Origin: Pseudomonadota bacterium
GTDB taxonomy: Bacteria; Pseudomonadota; Gammaproteobacteria; Steroidobacterales; Steroidobacteraceae
Assembly: GCA_023428645.1 (NCBI GenBank)
Contig: JAEYXD010000206.1
Span: 1 to 43,231, forward strand
Direction of reading: 5' to 3'
Length of the DNA: 43,231 nucleotides
How positions within the stretch are numbered: the stretch's first letter is position 1; the number at the start of each line of letters is the position of its first letter. Shown here in pieces: positions 1-9,044 of this stretch. Made by a program: the position numbers and the translations under genes. The notes below the pieces were generated by a model that saw only the letters and a list, made by a program, of their open reading frames with translations, did not search any database and had not been told where the DNA came from.

Positions 1-148
1 GGAGCGCGCGCACGATCGACGGCGCGTCGCGGCCGGTGGAATGCCGAGGCAGCCGAAACGATGGCGACGCGACAAGGAGGATCGGATGCGACGCCAGAAA
101 CACGCCTGCTAGACTCTCGCCCCTTCACCCACTTCCGCAACCCGCGCC
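1..148. other. Left-edge segment before argS, no confident gene
   Basis: I see no supported gene in this edge piece. On the minus strand a frame stays open from about position 105 to the window edge, but it has no recognisable motif. It could be the start of a divergent neighbour that lies outside the window. The right part carries the candidate argS promoter. Confidence 0.3.
107..115 (+). promoter_or_regulatory. Candidate extended -10 element of argS
   Basis: The string TGCTAGACT matches the extended -10 pattern (TG-N-TANACT). It lies about 34 nt before the argS start codon. No convincing -35 hexamer is present, which is common for extended -10 promoters. Assigned by inspection only. Confidence 0.3.
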
Positions 149-1867
149 TTGAAATACCAGATCGAGCAACTCGTCTCCGCCGCGCTGGCGACCCTGCCGC
201 CGGACGTGCTACCCGCCGACATCGCCCGACCGACGATCAACGTCGAACGCACCCGCGATCCGTCGCATGGCGATTTCGCGACGAACATCGCCCTGCAACT
301 CGCCAAACCCGCGCGCCGCAACCCGCGCCAGCTCGCGCAAGCGCTGCTGGACGCGCTGCCCGCCAGCGACCTCATCGCGAAGGTGGAGCTCGCCGGACCC
401 GGCTTCATCAATTTCCATCTGTCGCCGGCCGCCTATCGCGCCGAGCTGTCGCGCATCTTCGATCTCGGTCCCGCCTACGGCTACAGCCAGCGCGGCGCCG
501 GACAGCCGACAGTCATCGAATTCGTGTCGGCGAATCCAACCGGCCCGCTGCACGTCGGACATGGGCGGCAGGCCGCGCTCGGTGATGCGCTCTGCGCGCT
601 GCTGCAATCGCAAGGCTACGAAGTCAGTCGCGAGTTCTACTACAACGACGCAGGCGTACAGATCCAGAACCTCGCGCTCTCCGTGCAAGCACGCGCACGC
701 GGCATCGCCCCCGGCGAACCCGGCTGGCCCGAATCCGCCTACAACGGCGAATACATCGCCGAGATCGCCGCCGACTTCCTTGCCAAGAAATCGGTCCAGG
801 CGCTCGATGGCGAATCCGTCAAGGCCAGCGGCAAACCGGACGATCTCGACGGCATTCGCAAGTTCGCCGTCGCGTATCTGCGCAAGGAGCAGGACATCGA
901 TCTGCAGAAGTTCGGCGTCGTCTTCGATACGTACTACCTGGAATCGAGCCTCTACACCGACGGCAAGGTCGACCACACCGTCGCCGCGCTGATCGCAAGC
1001 GGCAAGACCTACGAGCAAGACGGCGCACTCTGGCTGCGTACGACCGAGTTCGGCGACGACAAGGATCGCGTCATGCGCAAATCCGACGGCACGTACACGT
1101 ACTTCGTGCCCGATGTCGCCTATCACGTCACCAAGTGGCAGCGCGGCTTCCACAAGGCGATCAACATCCAAGGCACCGACCACCACGGCACGATCGCGCG
1201 CGTGCGCGCCGGCCTGCAGGCCCTGAACATCGGGATTCCGCAAGGCTACCCCGACTACATCCTGCACAAGATGGTCCGCGTCATGCGCGGCGGCGAGGAA
1301 GTGAAGATCACCAAGCGCGCCGGCTCGTACGTCACCGTGCGCGATCTGATCGATTGGGTCGGCCGCGACGCCGTGCGCTTCTTTCTCGTCTCGCGCAAGG
1401 CGGACTCCGAATTCACGTTCGATGTCGACCTGGCGCTGGCGCAGAGCGACGAAAATCCCGTGTACTACGTGCAATATGCCCACGCGCGCGTCTGCAGCGT
1501 ATTCCGCCAACTGCAGGAAAAGGGCTTCACGTACGAGCGCGACCTCGGCGAAAGCAATTTCGACCAGCTGACGGAACCCCAGGAAACCGCGCTGATTCGG
1601 CGGCTCACGTCGTTCCCCGAGCTGCTCGAGCGCGCGGCATCGGACCTGGAACCGCATCAAGTCGTGTACTACCTGCGCGATCTCGCTGGCGAATTCCACG
1701 CGTACTACAACGCGCACAAGTTCATCATCGACGACGTCGCGCTGCGCAATGCGCGCCTGAACCTGGTCGCCGCGACGAAACAGATCCTCGCGAACGGCTT
1801 GAAGCTGCTCAGCGTGTCAGCGCCGGAAAGGATGGAGCGCGACGCACAAGAAGCGGCCGGCTCGTAA
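149..1867 (+). CDS. argS: Arginyl-tRNA synthetase
   Basis: A class I aminoacyl-tRNA synthetase that charges tRNA-Arg with arginine in the cytoplasm. The 572-residue length fits bacterial ArgS. The N-terminal additional domain (about residues 1-110) is followed by the Rossmann catalytic core with the HIGH-type signature HVGH at 135-138, preceded by EFVSANPTGPLH. The second signature loop appears as KITKRAGSYVT near residue 387, the usual relaxed KMSKS form of this family. The C-terminal all-helical anticodon-binding (DALR) domain fills the last 120 residues or so. The start is TTG; no in-frame ATG occurs near the N-terminus and the homology-like sequence begins here, so TTG is likely real. The SPOR-domain gene follows after 18 nt and is probably cotranscribed. 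Confidence 0.97.
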   Translation: MKYQIEQLVSAALATLPPDVLPADIARPTINVERTRDPSHGDFATNIALQLAKPARRNPRQLAQALLDALPASDLIAKVELAGPGFINFHLSPAAYRAELSRIFDLGPAYGYSQRGAGQPTVIEFVSANPTGPLHVGHGRQAALGDALCALLQSQGYEVSREFYYNDAGVQIQNLALSVQARARGIAPGEPGWPESAYNGEYIAEIAADFLAKKSVQALDGESVKASGKPDDLDGIRKFAVAYLRKEQDIDLQKFGVVFDTYYLESSLYTDGKVDHTVAALIASGKTYEQDGALWLRTTEFGDDKDRVMRKSDGTYTYFVPDVAYHVTKWQRGFHKAINIQGTDHHGTIARVRAGLQALNIGIPQGYPDYILHKMVRVMRGGEEVKITKRAGSYVTVRDLIDWVGRDAVRFFLVSRKADSEFTFDVDLALAQSDENPVYYVQYAHARVCSVFRQLQEKGFTYERDLGESNFDQLTEPQETALIRRLTSFPELLERAASDLEPHQVVYYLRDLAGEFHAYYNAHKFIIDDVALRNARLNLVAATKQILANGLKLLSVSAPERMERDAQEAAGS

Positions 1868-1885
1868 GCCGTCGCACACTCATTC

Positions 1886-2446
1886 ATGCCAAGAGATTAC
1901 AAACACGCCAAGCGCCGCCCCGCGAGCAGCGGGATGTCCGGAGTGGCTGGCTTCGTCGTCGGGCTCGCGCTCGGCCTGACCGTCGCGATGGCCGTCTATC
2001 TGTACGACCGCCGTCCGGCCGCGCGCATGGCGCAGCAATCGAACGCACCGATGACGAGCGAGGAGGCGCCCGCTCGCGCGGAGCCGGCCCCCGCTTCGCA
2101 GCAGGCGGAGGAATTCGATTTCTACGAGATGCTGCCCAAGTTCGAAGTCGTCATTCCGGAGGACGGCGGGAAGGTCGCGACGGAAGCGGCGAAAGGACGC
2201 GTGCAGAAGCCAGGCGCGTACTACCTGCAAGCCGGCTCGTTTCGTAATCACGCGGATGCGGATCGCGTTCGCGCGCTGATCGCGCTGCAAGGCGTCGAAT
2301 CGCGGATTCAAAAGGTGACCATCGACAAGGACACCTGGCACCGCGTCCGCGTCGGCCCGATCTCGAATCTGCAGAAGCTCGAAGATACGCGCAGCAAGCT
2401 GCGCCAGGCGCAGATCGATGCGCTCGTGATTCGAGTCGGGGAATGA
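1886..2446 (+). CDS. SPOR-domain, FtsN-like cell-division protein
   Basis: A 186-residue bitopic inner-membrane protein. A short basic cytoplasmic N-terminus (residues 1-20) precedes one transmembrane helix (about 21-41). A low-complexity Ala/Pro/Glu linker follows, with the FDFYEMLPKFEVVIPE segment typical of short FtsN-like proteins. A SPOR domain occupies about 110-186 (AYYLQAGSF, then the WHRVRVGP strand). SPOR domains bind glycan strands stripped of stem peptides at the septum, so a role in division or septal peptidoglycan is likely by family knowledge. It follows argS at 18 nt, a pairing common in gammaproteobacteria. Its stop codon is only 4 nt from the stop of the convergent ntrX, so no separate terminator fits between them. 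It is too short and divergent to call ftsN outright. Confidence 0.88.
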   Translation: MPRDYKHAKRRPASSGMSGVAGFVVGLALGLTVAMAVYLYDRRPAARMAQQSNAPMTSEEAPARAEPAPASQQAEEFDFYEMLPKFEVVIPEDGGKVATEAAKGRVQKPGAYYLQAGSFRNHADADRVRALIALQGVESRIQKVTIDKDTWHRVRVGPISNLQKLEDTRSKLRQAQIDALVIRVGE

Positions 2447-2450
2447 CCTT

Positions 2451-3812
2451 TTAGTCTTCGGCCAGCTGGCGGAAGTCCACGCCGAGCGACCGCAGCTTGC
2501 GGTACAGATGCGTGCGCTCCATGCCGACGCGCTTCGCGAGCTGCCCGACCTTGCCGTTGCACAGGATGAGCTGCTGCTGCAGATATGCACGCTCGAAATG
2601 CTCGCGCGCCTCGCGCAGCGGCAGCGCCAACAGATCCTGCTTCACGAGCGGCTCCGTCGCCGGCGCATGCGAGGCAAGTTCGCGCTCGATCTCCTCCAGC
2701 TTGATCTCTTCCTCGCCACCGAGAATCAGCAGCCGCTGCACCAGATTCTTCAGCTCGCGCATGTTGCCTGGCCACGGGTAGTTGCGCAGACGGTTCTGCG
2801 CCGCGACGCCGAACCGCCGGAACGGCAAGCGCTCCTCGTCGACGAGCCGGTCGACGAAATACCGCAGCAAATCCGGCACGTCCTGCGCGTACTCGCGCAG
2901 CGGCGGAATGTTGATCGTGATGACGTTCAGACGCGAGAGCAGCTCGAGCGTGACGTTGCCGTTGTCCGATGCCAGCAGGCGCGGCGAGGCCGAGCCGATG
3001 ATGCGCACATTCAGCTTGGTCGGAATCGCGCTGCCGATGCGCGTGATCGATTTCGTTTCGAGCGCCGCCACGAGCAGACCTTGCGCCTTGCGCGGCAGCT
3101 CTTCGATGCCATTCACGAACAGCACGCCGCCCGACGCCTGCTCGAAGACACCCGCATGAATGCCCGAGGCATCCTCGGTGCCATGCATCACCGCCGCGGC
3201 GCCGTCGTCCGACAATCCGGTGGCGACCAATTGCACGAACGGGCCGCTGGAACGCGAGCTGATCGAATGGATGTAGCGGGCGAAGGCTTCGCGACCCGAG
3301 CCCGGCTCGCCGACGATGAGCAGCGGCGTATCGTGCGGGGCAACTTGCTGCACTTGTTCGCGCAGCGCCTGCATCACGCGACTGCGGCCGACCGGCGCGA
3401 TCAGCGGCGGAACGAGCGTCCGTGACGCCTGGCGCTTGTTGCGGCCGGAGTCGAGCGCGCGCTCGACCGTGCGCAGGAGCTTCGCGAGCGACAAGGGCTT
3501 TTCCACGAAGTCGAAGGCGCCCAGTCGTGTTGCCTCGACCGCCGTCTCGACCGTGCCGTGCCCGGACATCATCACGACCGGGCAGGTCGTGCCGTTCGTC
3601 TGGGACCACTCGCGCAGCAGCGTGATGCCGTCCGTATCCGGCATCCAGATATCGAGCAGCACGAGGTCGGGGTCGTGCTGTGCGCGGCTCTCGCGCGCTT
3701 CCTCCGCGTCCGCCGCCACGTCGACGTCATAACCTTCGTCCGCGAGAATCTCCTTGAGAAGTCCGCGGATCTCGGATTCATCATCAACGACCAGAATGCG
3801 CGCTGCACTCAT
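2451..3812 (-). CDS. ntrX: NtrX-type response regulator with degenerate AAA+ domain
   Basis: A 453-residue DNA-binding response regulator, partner of the NtrY kinase encoded just upstream. The receiver domain (1-120) keeps the acidic pair D10-D11, phospho-acceptor D54 and K105. The central sigma-54-type AAA+ module (about 143-370) is recognisable but eroded. Walker A reads GEPGSGRE (168-175) with Arg in place of the catalytic Lys. Walker B reads VLFVNG instead of LFLDE. The region that should hold the GAFTGA loop (about 210-222) has only ASGIHAG. The sensor II segment (PWPGNMRELKN, 347-357) and a Fis-type helix-turn-helix (about 405-445) are intact. I infer a regulator that binds DNA but does not remodel sigma-54 polymerase. 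It overlaps ntrY by 4 nt (ATGA), implying translational coupling. Confidence 0.9.
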   Translation of the reverse strand: MSAARILVVDDESEIRGLLKEILADEGYDVDVAADAEEARESRAQHDPDLVLLDIWMPDTDGITLLREWSQTNGTTCPVVMMSGHGTVETAVEATRLGAFDFVEKPLSLAKLLRTVERALDSGRNKRQASRTLVPPLIAPVGRSRVMQALREQVQQVAPHDTPLLIVGEPGSGREAFARYIHSISSRSSGPFVQLVATGLSDDGAAAVMHGTEDASGIHAGVFEQASGGVLFVNGIEELPRKAQGLLVAALETKSITRIGSAIPTKLNVRIIGSASPRLLASDNGNVTLELLSRLNVITINIPPLREYAQDVPDLLRYFVDRLVDEERLPFRRFGVAAQNRLRNYPWPGNMRELKNLVQRLLILGGEEEIKLEEIERELASHAPATEPLVKQDLLALPLREAREHFERAYLQQQLILCNGKVGQLAKRVGMERTHLYRKLRSLGVDFRQLAED

Positions 3813-6034
3813 GCACGTTCTCTCCTAGGCCCCGACCGTCGCTCGCGTAGCGTACCGCCGAACGGGCGATCCGTCGCCTCGAGCGGTAGCTCGATCCGCA
3901 CGCGGGCACCCCCGGCACGGCTGTTTTCGGCCTCGATTCTACCGCCGTGCTCCTCGACGATCTTCTTCACGATCGCAAGGCCGAGGCCGGTGCCCTTCGG
4001 CTTGGTGGTGACATAAGGGTCGAAGACCTGTCCGACGACATCCGCCGGGAAGCCAGGGCCGTCGTCCTCGACGCAGATTTCCGCGTACTCGCCCCCGCCG
4101 CGCCGAACCCGACGGGTTTCGATGTGAATGTGCGGATCGACGCTGTGCTCGAGCGCCTCGAGCGAATTCGCGAGCAGATTGTGAATGATCTGCCGCAACC
4201 GGCCGCGATCCGCCTCGATATCGCCCACCGCCGGGTCGAGCTTGAGCTCCGGCCGGCGCGCGACCCGCGGCGTGCGGTACAGCTCGACGACCTCGCCGAT
4301 CAGCTGATTCAGATCGAAGCGCGTCACGTCCATCGCCGGCGCTCTGGCGTACTCGCTGAACGCGTTCACCATCTCCTTCATCGCCTCGACCTGCTGCACG
4401 ATCGTGTGCGTCGCGCGATCGAGCACCTGCGCATCGGATTCGTTCATGGAGCCGAGCAGCTTGTGCCGCAACCGCTCGGCCGAGAGCTGGATCGGCGTCA
4501 GCGGATTCTTGATCTCGTGCGCCAGGCGGCGGGCGACCTCGCCCCATGCTGCTTCGCGCTGCGCCTGCAGCAACGTCGTAATGTCGTCGAACACGATCAC
4601 GGCGCTTCCCGAGCTCGGGTCCTCGCCCGAGAGCGTCGTACATGCGCACATCAACACGCGCCGGCTCGACTCGTTTTGCAGCACCAACTGCTCGCGCCAT
4701 TCATCCTGGCCCTCGTCCAGATGGCGCAGGCACGCGGCGCCCAGCTGCTGGAACAACGGGCTGCTCTGCGACGCCTCGCCGAACGGCTTGCCGATGCATG
4801 CCTCGATGTCGGTGCCGAGAATCGCGCCTGCTGCATGATTCACGGTGCGAATCGTGCGATCCGGCGCGAGCGAGATCACGCCCGTCGACAAGCGCGCGAG
4901 AATCACCGCGAGATTCGCCCGCTCCGCCTCGACCGCCTGCTGGCTGCGATAGGCCTCTTCGCGCGCGCGAGCCAGGCGCTTCGTCATGTCGTTGAACGAA
5001 TGCACGAGAATGCCCATCTCGTCGTGCGAGGTGAGCGGCAAGCGCATGTCGAAGTCGCCTTTCGCGACCGCGCGCGTGCCGGCGACGAGATCCTGGATCG
5101 GACGCACCAGCCGGCGCGCCGCCCAGAACGCGCCATACAAGGACGCGAACAAGGACAGCAGCAGCACCAAGGTGAGCGTGAGCGTGAAGCTGTCCTTCAG
5201 CGGCTCACGCAGCCGCGCCTTCTCGCCATAGCGCTGATAGGCCGACTCGACCGTATCGGCCAGCTCGCCGAGACGCCGCTCGATCGGGTAGGTCGCGGCG
5301 AGCAAGCGCGGCTCGGTGCCCGACAAGGTCCGCGGCACTTCCACCGCCGTGCGCACGATGTAGCCGCCGCCCGCGAGCGGCTCCAGCGTCACGAACTCGC
5401 GGCCCTGGCGCACCTGCATCAGCATTTCTTCCGTCACGCGCGTCGAGGCGATCTCGCCGAGACGATCGGAGCTCGTGCCGATGATGCGGCTCGACGCGCC
5501 GAACAGCGTGATGTCGAGCGCTTGGCTGCGCACGCGCAGCTCACCGAGCTCCCCGACGGGGTCGCGCGCGTCCGCAACCTCTGCGGCGATCGCGTGCGTG
5601 CGCGCGAGCTGCTCGCGCATGCGCAGGTCGAGGGCGGCGCGCGACAGCGTCAGCGCATCCTCCAGACCTTCGCGGATCTCGACGTGGAACCAGCTGTCGA
5701 TGCCCCGATTGAGGAACACGACGGAGAAATAGAACACGAGCAGGAGCGGCACCATCACGAGGGTCGCCGACATCCACACCATGCGCGCTTCGAGCCGGGA
5801 ACCGACGACGCGCTTGCGCCAGTCGCGAATCAGCTGCGTGAGGCGCCCGCCGATGAGAATGATGAGGACGAGCAGGCCGGCGACGTTGATCGCGACGATC
5901 ACCGGATGCAGCGCGCTGAAGTTCGCGGACTGCTGCACCGTCTGCGCCATCATCAACAACGCGGCCATCCACAGCCCCGACCCGATGAGGACGAGGACCG
6001 AGACGAGCGTGCGCTTTACAGTCGCGGCGACCAT
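3809..6034 (-). CDS. ntrY: NtrY-type sensor histidine kinase
   Basis: A membrane histidine kinase of 741 residues from the chosen ATG. Two N-terminal transmembrane helices (about 9-30 and 45-65) and a third (about 85-110) lead into a periplasmic sensor region. A fourth helix follows (about 285-310), then a HAMP linker, a PAS domain (about 375-480), a HisKA dimerisation domain with the phospho-acceptor motif HEIKNPLTPIQLSAERL, and a HATPase domain. The last shows the N box (NLLANSLEAL), G1 (VEDDGPGF), F and G2 (KGTGLGLAI) motifs. NtrY proteins phosphorylate NtrX and have been linked to nitrogen, redox and envelope regulation. A TTG at 6061 would add nine residues; the ATG at 6034 is preferred because it lessens the overlap with the upstream DUF4390 gene to 19 nt. 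It is the fifth gene of the def operon. Confidence 0.93.
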   Translation of the reverse strand: MVAATVKRTLVSVLVLIGSGLWMAALLMMAQTVQQSANFSALHPVIVAINVAGLLVLIILIGGRLTQLIRDWRKRVVGSRLEARMVWMSATLVMVPLLLVFYFSVVFLNRGIDSWFHVEIREGLEDALTLSRAALDLRMREQLARTHAIAAEVADARDPVGELGELRVRSQALDITLFGASSRIIGTSSDRLGEIASTRVTEEMLMQVRQGREFVTLEPLAGGGYIVRTAVEVPRTLSGTEPRLLAATYPIERRLGELADTVESAYQRYGEKARLREPLKDSFTLTLTLVLLLSLFASLYGAFWAARRLVRPIQDLVAGTRAVAKGDFDMRLPLTSHDEMGILVHSFNDMTKRLARAREEAYRSQQAVEAERANLAVILARLSTGVISLAPDRTIRTVNHAAGAILGTDIEACIGKPFGEASQSSPLFQQLGAACLRHLDEGQDEWREQLVLQNESSRRVLMCACTTLSGEDPSSGSAVIVFDDITTLLQAQREAAWGEVARRLAHEIKNPLTPIQLSAERLRHKLLGSMNESDAQVLDRATHTIVQQVEAMKEMVNAFSEYARAPAMDVTRFDLNQLIGEVVELYRTPRVARRPELKLDPAVGDIEADRGRLRQIIHNLLANSLEALEHSVDPHIHIETRRVRRGGGEYAEICVEDDGPGFPADVVGQVFDPYVTTKPKGTGLGLAIVKKIVEEHGGRIEAENSRAGGARVRIELPLEATDRPFGGTLRERRSGPRRERA

Positions 6035-6618
6035 TTGTACCACTCGCTGCGCTGGCGCCAATCGTCCGTCCAGAACAAGACGAAGCGCAAGGTATCGGGC
6101 ATCGTGCGTACATCGAGACTGGCGCGCAGTGCAACCTCGTAGCGCTGCGCAGGATCGAGGAGTGGAATATCGAGGATCGGCAAATCGTCGATGACGCGCA
6201 GGAAATCGAGCGCGGCTTCGAGCGTCGCGAACGAGGATTGCTCGCCGCTGTTCAAGTTGCGGACGAGATAGCGCTCGCTCAAGGCATGAAAGACGAGCTC
6301 GTAATGCTGCTGGAGCGTCGCGACCGACTCGTCGAACCAGAGGCGTCGTCCACGCTGGATCACGATCTCGAGATCCAGTGTCAGCGGAACACCTTCACGG
6401 ATCGCGCGGCGCGCGCCCTCCGGTAACGCGAAGTCGATCGTCGCGTTCAGCAGGTAGACGGATTCGGACGCTTCGACGTACGCGGAGCGAATCTCCATCG
6501 GCTGCTGCGCGAACGCCATGCTCGCCGCGAAGATCAACAGCACGGCTGCGAGCGCTCGTCCACGGACTGCGATGAAGACGCTTCTCGCAGTGCTCAGGTT
6601 TGAGGAGATCGCTTGCAA
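6016..6618 (-). CDS. DUF4390 exported protein
   Basis: A 200-residue protein of unknown function. The N-terminus has a signal peptide: a basic stretch, a hydrophobic core (about 22-36) and a likely cleavage site after AFA. The mature part is a single beta-rich domain with the features of DUF4390, such as a DFALPEGARRAIREGVPL segment, a WFDESV strand, YLVRN and the RSEWYKWSP C-terminus. In Xanthomonadales-like genomes this family sits between rsmB and ntrY, as here, so an envelope-sensing or accessory role for NtrY is possible, but that is inference. The start appears to be TTG at 6618, 6 nt after the rsmB stop. No better ATG precedes the signal peptide. The 3' end overlaps ntrY. Confidence 0.85.
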   Translation of the reverse strand: MQAISSNLSTARSVFIAVRGRALAAVLLIFAASMAFAQQPMEIRSAYVEASESVYLLNATIDFALPEGARRAIREGVPLTLDLEIVIQRGRRLWFDESVATLQQHYELVFHALSERYLVRNLNSGEQSSFATLEAALDFLRVIDDLPILDIPLLDPAQRYEVALRASLDVRTMPDTLRFVLFWTDDWRQRSEWYKWSPRL

Positions 6619-6624
6619 CCGGCT

Positions 6625-7938
6625 TCAGCCTTTGGATTTTTCAAGGCAAGCATAATAGAAGCCGTCCATATCGGCTGTCCCCGGCGGAATGCGATAGCCC
6701 ACCTCCGCGGGTGCCTCGATCGCCAGATCCCGCAGCACTGCGTGCGTCACCTCGCGCGCATCGTGCTGTTTTTGCAGAAAGGCGCCGACCACGTCCGCGT
6801 TCTCGGCGCGCAGCGCCGAGCAACTGGCGTAGACGAGCCGACCTCCCGGTACGAGCAAGGGCCAGAGCGCCTCCAGCAGCTTCGCTTGCCGTACGGCCAA
6901 CGCGGCAATGTCCTCGCGGCGTCGAAGCAATTTGATGTCGGGATGGCGCCGGATGACGCCAGTCGCCGAGCACGGCACATCGAGCAAGATGCGATCGAAG
7001 GTTCGGCCGTCGCGCCAATTTTCGGGCTGTTCCGCATCGCCGACGATCAACGTCGCCTGTACGCCCAAGCGATCGAGATTCTGGCGCACGCGCGCCAGAC
7101 GCGCGGCCGACACATCGACGGCAACCAGCTCCGCGAGCCGTGGCTGCAGCTCGAGCAGGTGGCCGGTCTTGCCGCCCGGCGCGGCGCACGCATCGAGGAT
7201 GCGCTCGCCGGGCTCGGGGGCGACGAGTCGCGCCGCGAGCTGCGCAGCGGCGTCCTGCACCGATACCAGCCCGGCAGCGAACCCCGGCAGTGCGTTCACG
7301 TCGACGGCGTGCGTGAGCAGCAGCGCTTCGTCATCGAACAGGCTGCGGGCGACGGTGATGCCCGCCTCGCTCAAGCGCGCTCGGTACTCGGCCGCGCCGA
7401 TGCGCGCCCGATTCACGCGTATCCAGAATGGCGGCCGCGCGTTGTTCGCATCGAGGATGGCGGCGGCATCGCCGGGAAAATCGCCGCGCAGCGCCGTCGC
7501 CAGCCATCGCGGGTGCGCGGTGCGCAGCGCGAGGTCGGCATCGATGTCGGCCAGCAGGCCCGCGCCTTCCCGTTGGCAACGACGCAAGATCGCGTTCAAC
7601 AATCCCGCGGCGCGCGGCTGGCCGAGAACGCGCGCGGCATTGACGGTTTCGGCGACGGCGGCGTGCGGCGGAATGTCCGTATGCAGCAGTTGGCACAGAC
7701 CGACGATCGCGAGTGCGCGCACCTCGGGTTCGATTCGCTGCGTAGGCCGCGCGAGCAGCTTCGCGAGCAAGGCATCGAGGCGGATGTACCAGCGGACGCT
7801 GTCGTAAACGAGCGCGCGAGTGAGCCCGCGCTCCTGTGGCGTGCCCGCGATCTCGGGCATCGCATCGAGCGATCGGCCGGCGACTACCTGCGCGACCTGT
7901 TGCGCGGCACGCGCGCGAATCTCAGCGGAAGAGCTCAT
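6625..7938 (-). CDS. rsmB: 16S rRNA (cytosine-967-C5)-methyltransferase
   Basis: A 437-residue SAM-dependent methyltransferase expected to make m5C967 in 16S rRNA. Residues 1-135 form the NusB-like RNA-binding domain. The C-terminal Rossmann methyltransferase domain has the SAM loop DACAAPGGKTGHLLEL (249-264), the motif IV loop DVPCSATGVIRRHPD with Cys323, and motif VI YASCS with Cys373. These two cysteines are the release base and nucleophile pair of RNA m5C methyltransferases. Motif VI has Ala-Ser where Ala-Thr is more usual, a mild change. The length matches RsmB. The start overlaps the fmt stop by 4 nt (ATGA), so translation is probably coupled, as in many proteobacteria. Confidence 0.95.
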   Translation of the reverse strand: MSSSAEIRARAAQQVAQVVAGRSLDAMPEIAGTPQERGLTRALVYDSVRWYIRLDALLAKLLARPTQRIEPEVRALAIVGLCQLLHTDIPPHAAVAETVNAARVLGQPRAAGLLNAILRRCQREGAGLLADIDADLALRTAHPRWLATALRGDFPGDAAAILDANNARPPFWIRVNRARIGAAEYRARLSEAGITVARSLFDDEALLLTHAVDVNALPGFAAGLVSVQDAAAQLAARLVAPEPGERILDACAAPGGKTGHLLELQPRLAELVAVDVSAARLARVRQNLDRLGVQATLIVGDAEQPENWRDGRTFDRILLDVPCSATGVIRRHPDIKLLRRREDIAALAVRQAKLLEALWPLLVPGGRLVYASCSALRAENADVVGAFLQKQHDAREVTHAVLRDLAIEAPAEVGYRIPPGTADMDGFYYACLEKSKG

Positions 7939-8876
7939 GCGCCGAGGACGACCCCTTCGAGCCGCTGGCCGCGAGCGAACTCGTGCGCGGCGATCGCCTT
8001 GCGCCCGGCGGTTTGCACGTGCGTCAGCACGAGCGTGCCAGCACCGGTCGCGACATGGATGCCATGTTCGTCAGCGCGGGTGATCGTGCCTGGCGCCGCG
8101 GTGCTCGATGCGATATCCGGCATTGCGCTCCAGACACGCAGCTGAACGCCGTGCAGCGTCGTCTCTGCGATCGGCCAGGGATTGAACGCGCGCACCTGTC
8201 GATCGATCTCGACCGCGGCACGCGACCAGCAGATGCGCGCTTCGTCCTTCGTGATCTTCGCCGCGTACGTCACCCCCTCCGTCGGCTGCGGACGCGCCGG
8301 CAAGGAACCGTCGACGACGCCGGGCAGCGCCGCGAGCAGCGCCTCGGCACCCAGGGCAGCGAGGCGATCGTGCAGCGTCGCGGTCGTATCCGTCGGCCGA
8401 ATCGGTTCGCGCCGCTCGAGCAGCATCGGACCGGTGTCGAGCCCGGCTTCCATCCGCATGATCGTCACGCCCGTTTCGGGATCGCCGGCTTCGATCGCGC
8501 GGTGGATCGGCGCTGCCCCGCGCCAACGGGGCAGCAGCGACGCGTGAATGTTGATGCAGCCGAAGCGTGGGATGTCGAGCACCGCTTGCGGCAGGATCAG
8601 GCCGTAGGCAACGACGACCATCACGTCGGGGGCGAGCGCGGCGAGCCGCTCGATCTGTTCGGGATCGCGCAGCTTCGCAGGCTGTTCGACCCGCAGGCCC
8701 CGCGCCAGCGCGCACTGCTTCACCGCGCTCATCGTGAGCTTCTGACCGCGCCCGGCCGGACGATCAGGCTGCGTGTAGACGGCGACGATGCGGTTCGACG
8801 AGCCCGCCAGAGCCGCGAGCGCAGGCACCGAGAATTCCGGCGTACCGGCGAAAATGATTGAAAGTGGACGAGTCAC
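7935..8876 (-). CDS. fmt: Methionyl-tRNA formyltransferase
   Basis: Transfers a formyl group from 10-formyl-tetrahydrofolate to Met-tRNA(fMet) for translation initiation. From the GTG at 8876 the protein has 313 residues, the family norm. The N-terminal formyltransferase domain starts LSIIFAGTPEFSVPAL and carries the catalytic triad: N109 and H111 in CINIHASLLPRWRGAAPI, and D147 in GLDTGPML. The C-terminal OB-like domain covers about residues 205-313. The open frame extends upstream to 8921 (TTG), but the extra residues look non-homologous, so GTG is preferred. The gap of 168 nt to def is long for this pair and shows no gene. It is functionally tied to def, which removes the formyl group again. 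Confidence 0.95.
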   Translation of the reverse strand: MTRPLSIIFAGTPEFSVPALAALAGSSNRIVAVYTQPDRPAGRGQKLTMSAVKQCALARGLRVEQPAKLRDPEQIERLAALAPDVMVVVAYGLILPQAVLDIPRFGCINIHASLLPRWRGAAPIHRAIEAGDPETGVTIMRMEAGLDTGPMLLERREPIRPTDTTATLHDRLAALGAEALLAALPGVVDGSLPARPQPTEGVTYAAKITKDEARICWSRAAVEIDRQVRAFNPWPIAETTLHGVQLRVWSAMPDIASSTAAPGTITRADEHGIHVATGAGTLVLTHVQTAGRKAIAAHEFARGQRLEGVVLGA

Positions 8877-9044
8877 TGAGGTCTTCGAGCCACGGACGAA
8901 GGTCCGCGGACGGTGCGGCAAGCGGTGAGTGGAAGCAAGTGAGAGCCAGGGATACCGATTCGATTCGCCCCTGCCGCGATGCGGTGGCCGCTTGAGCTCG
9001 CGGCCGCCCTGCCCGTCGAACCGGGGAACGTCGGTCGAGTCTTC

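Noticed and set aside
3947..6142. A 731-codon open frame antisense to ntrY
   Set aside because: Low-complexity Arg/Leu/Ala sequence without any domain; ntrY is well supported.
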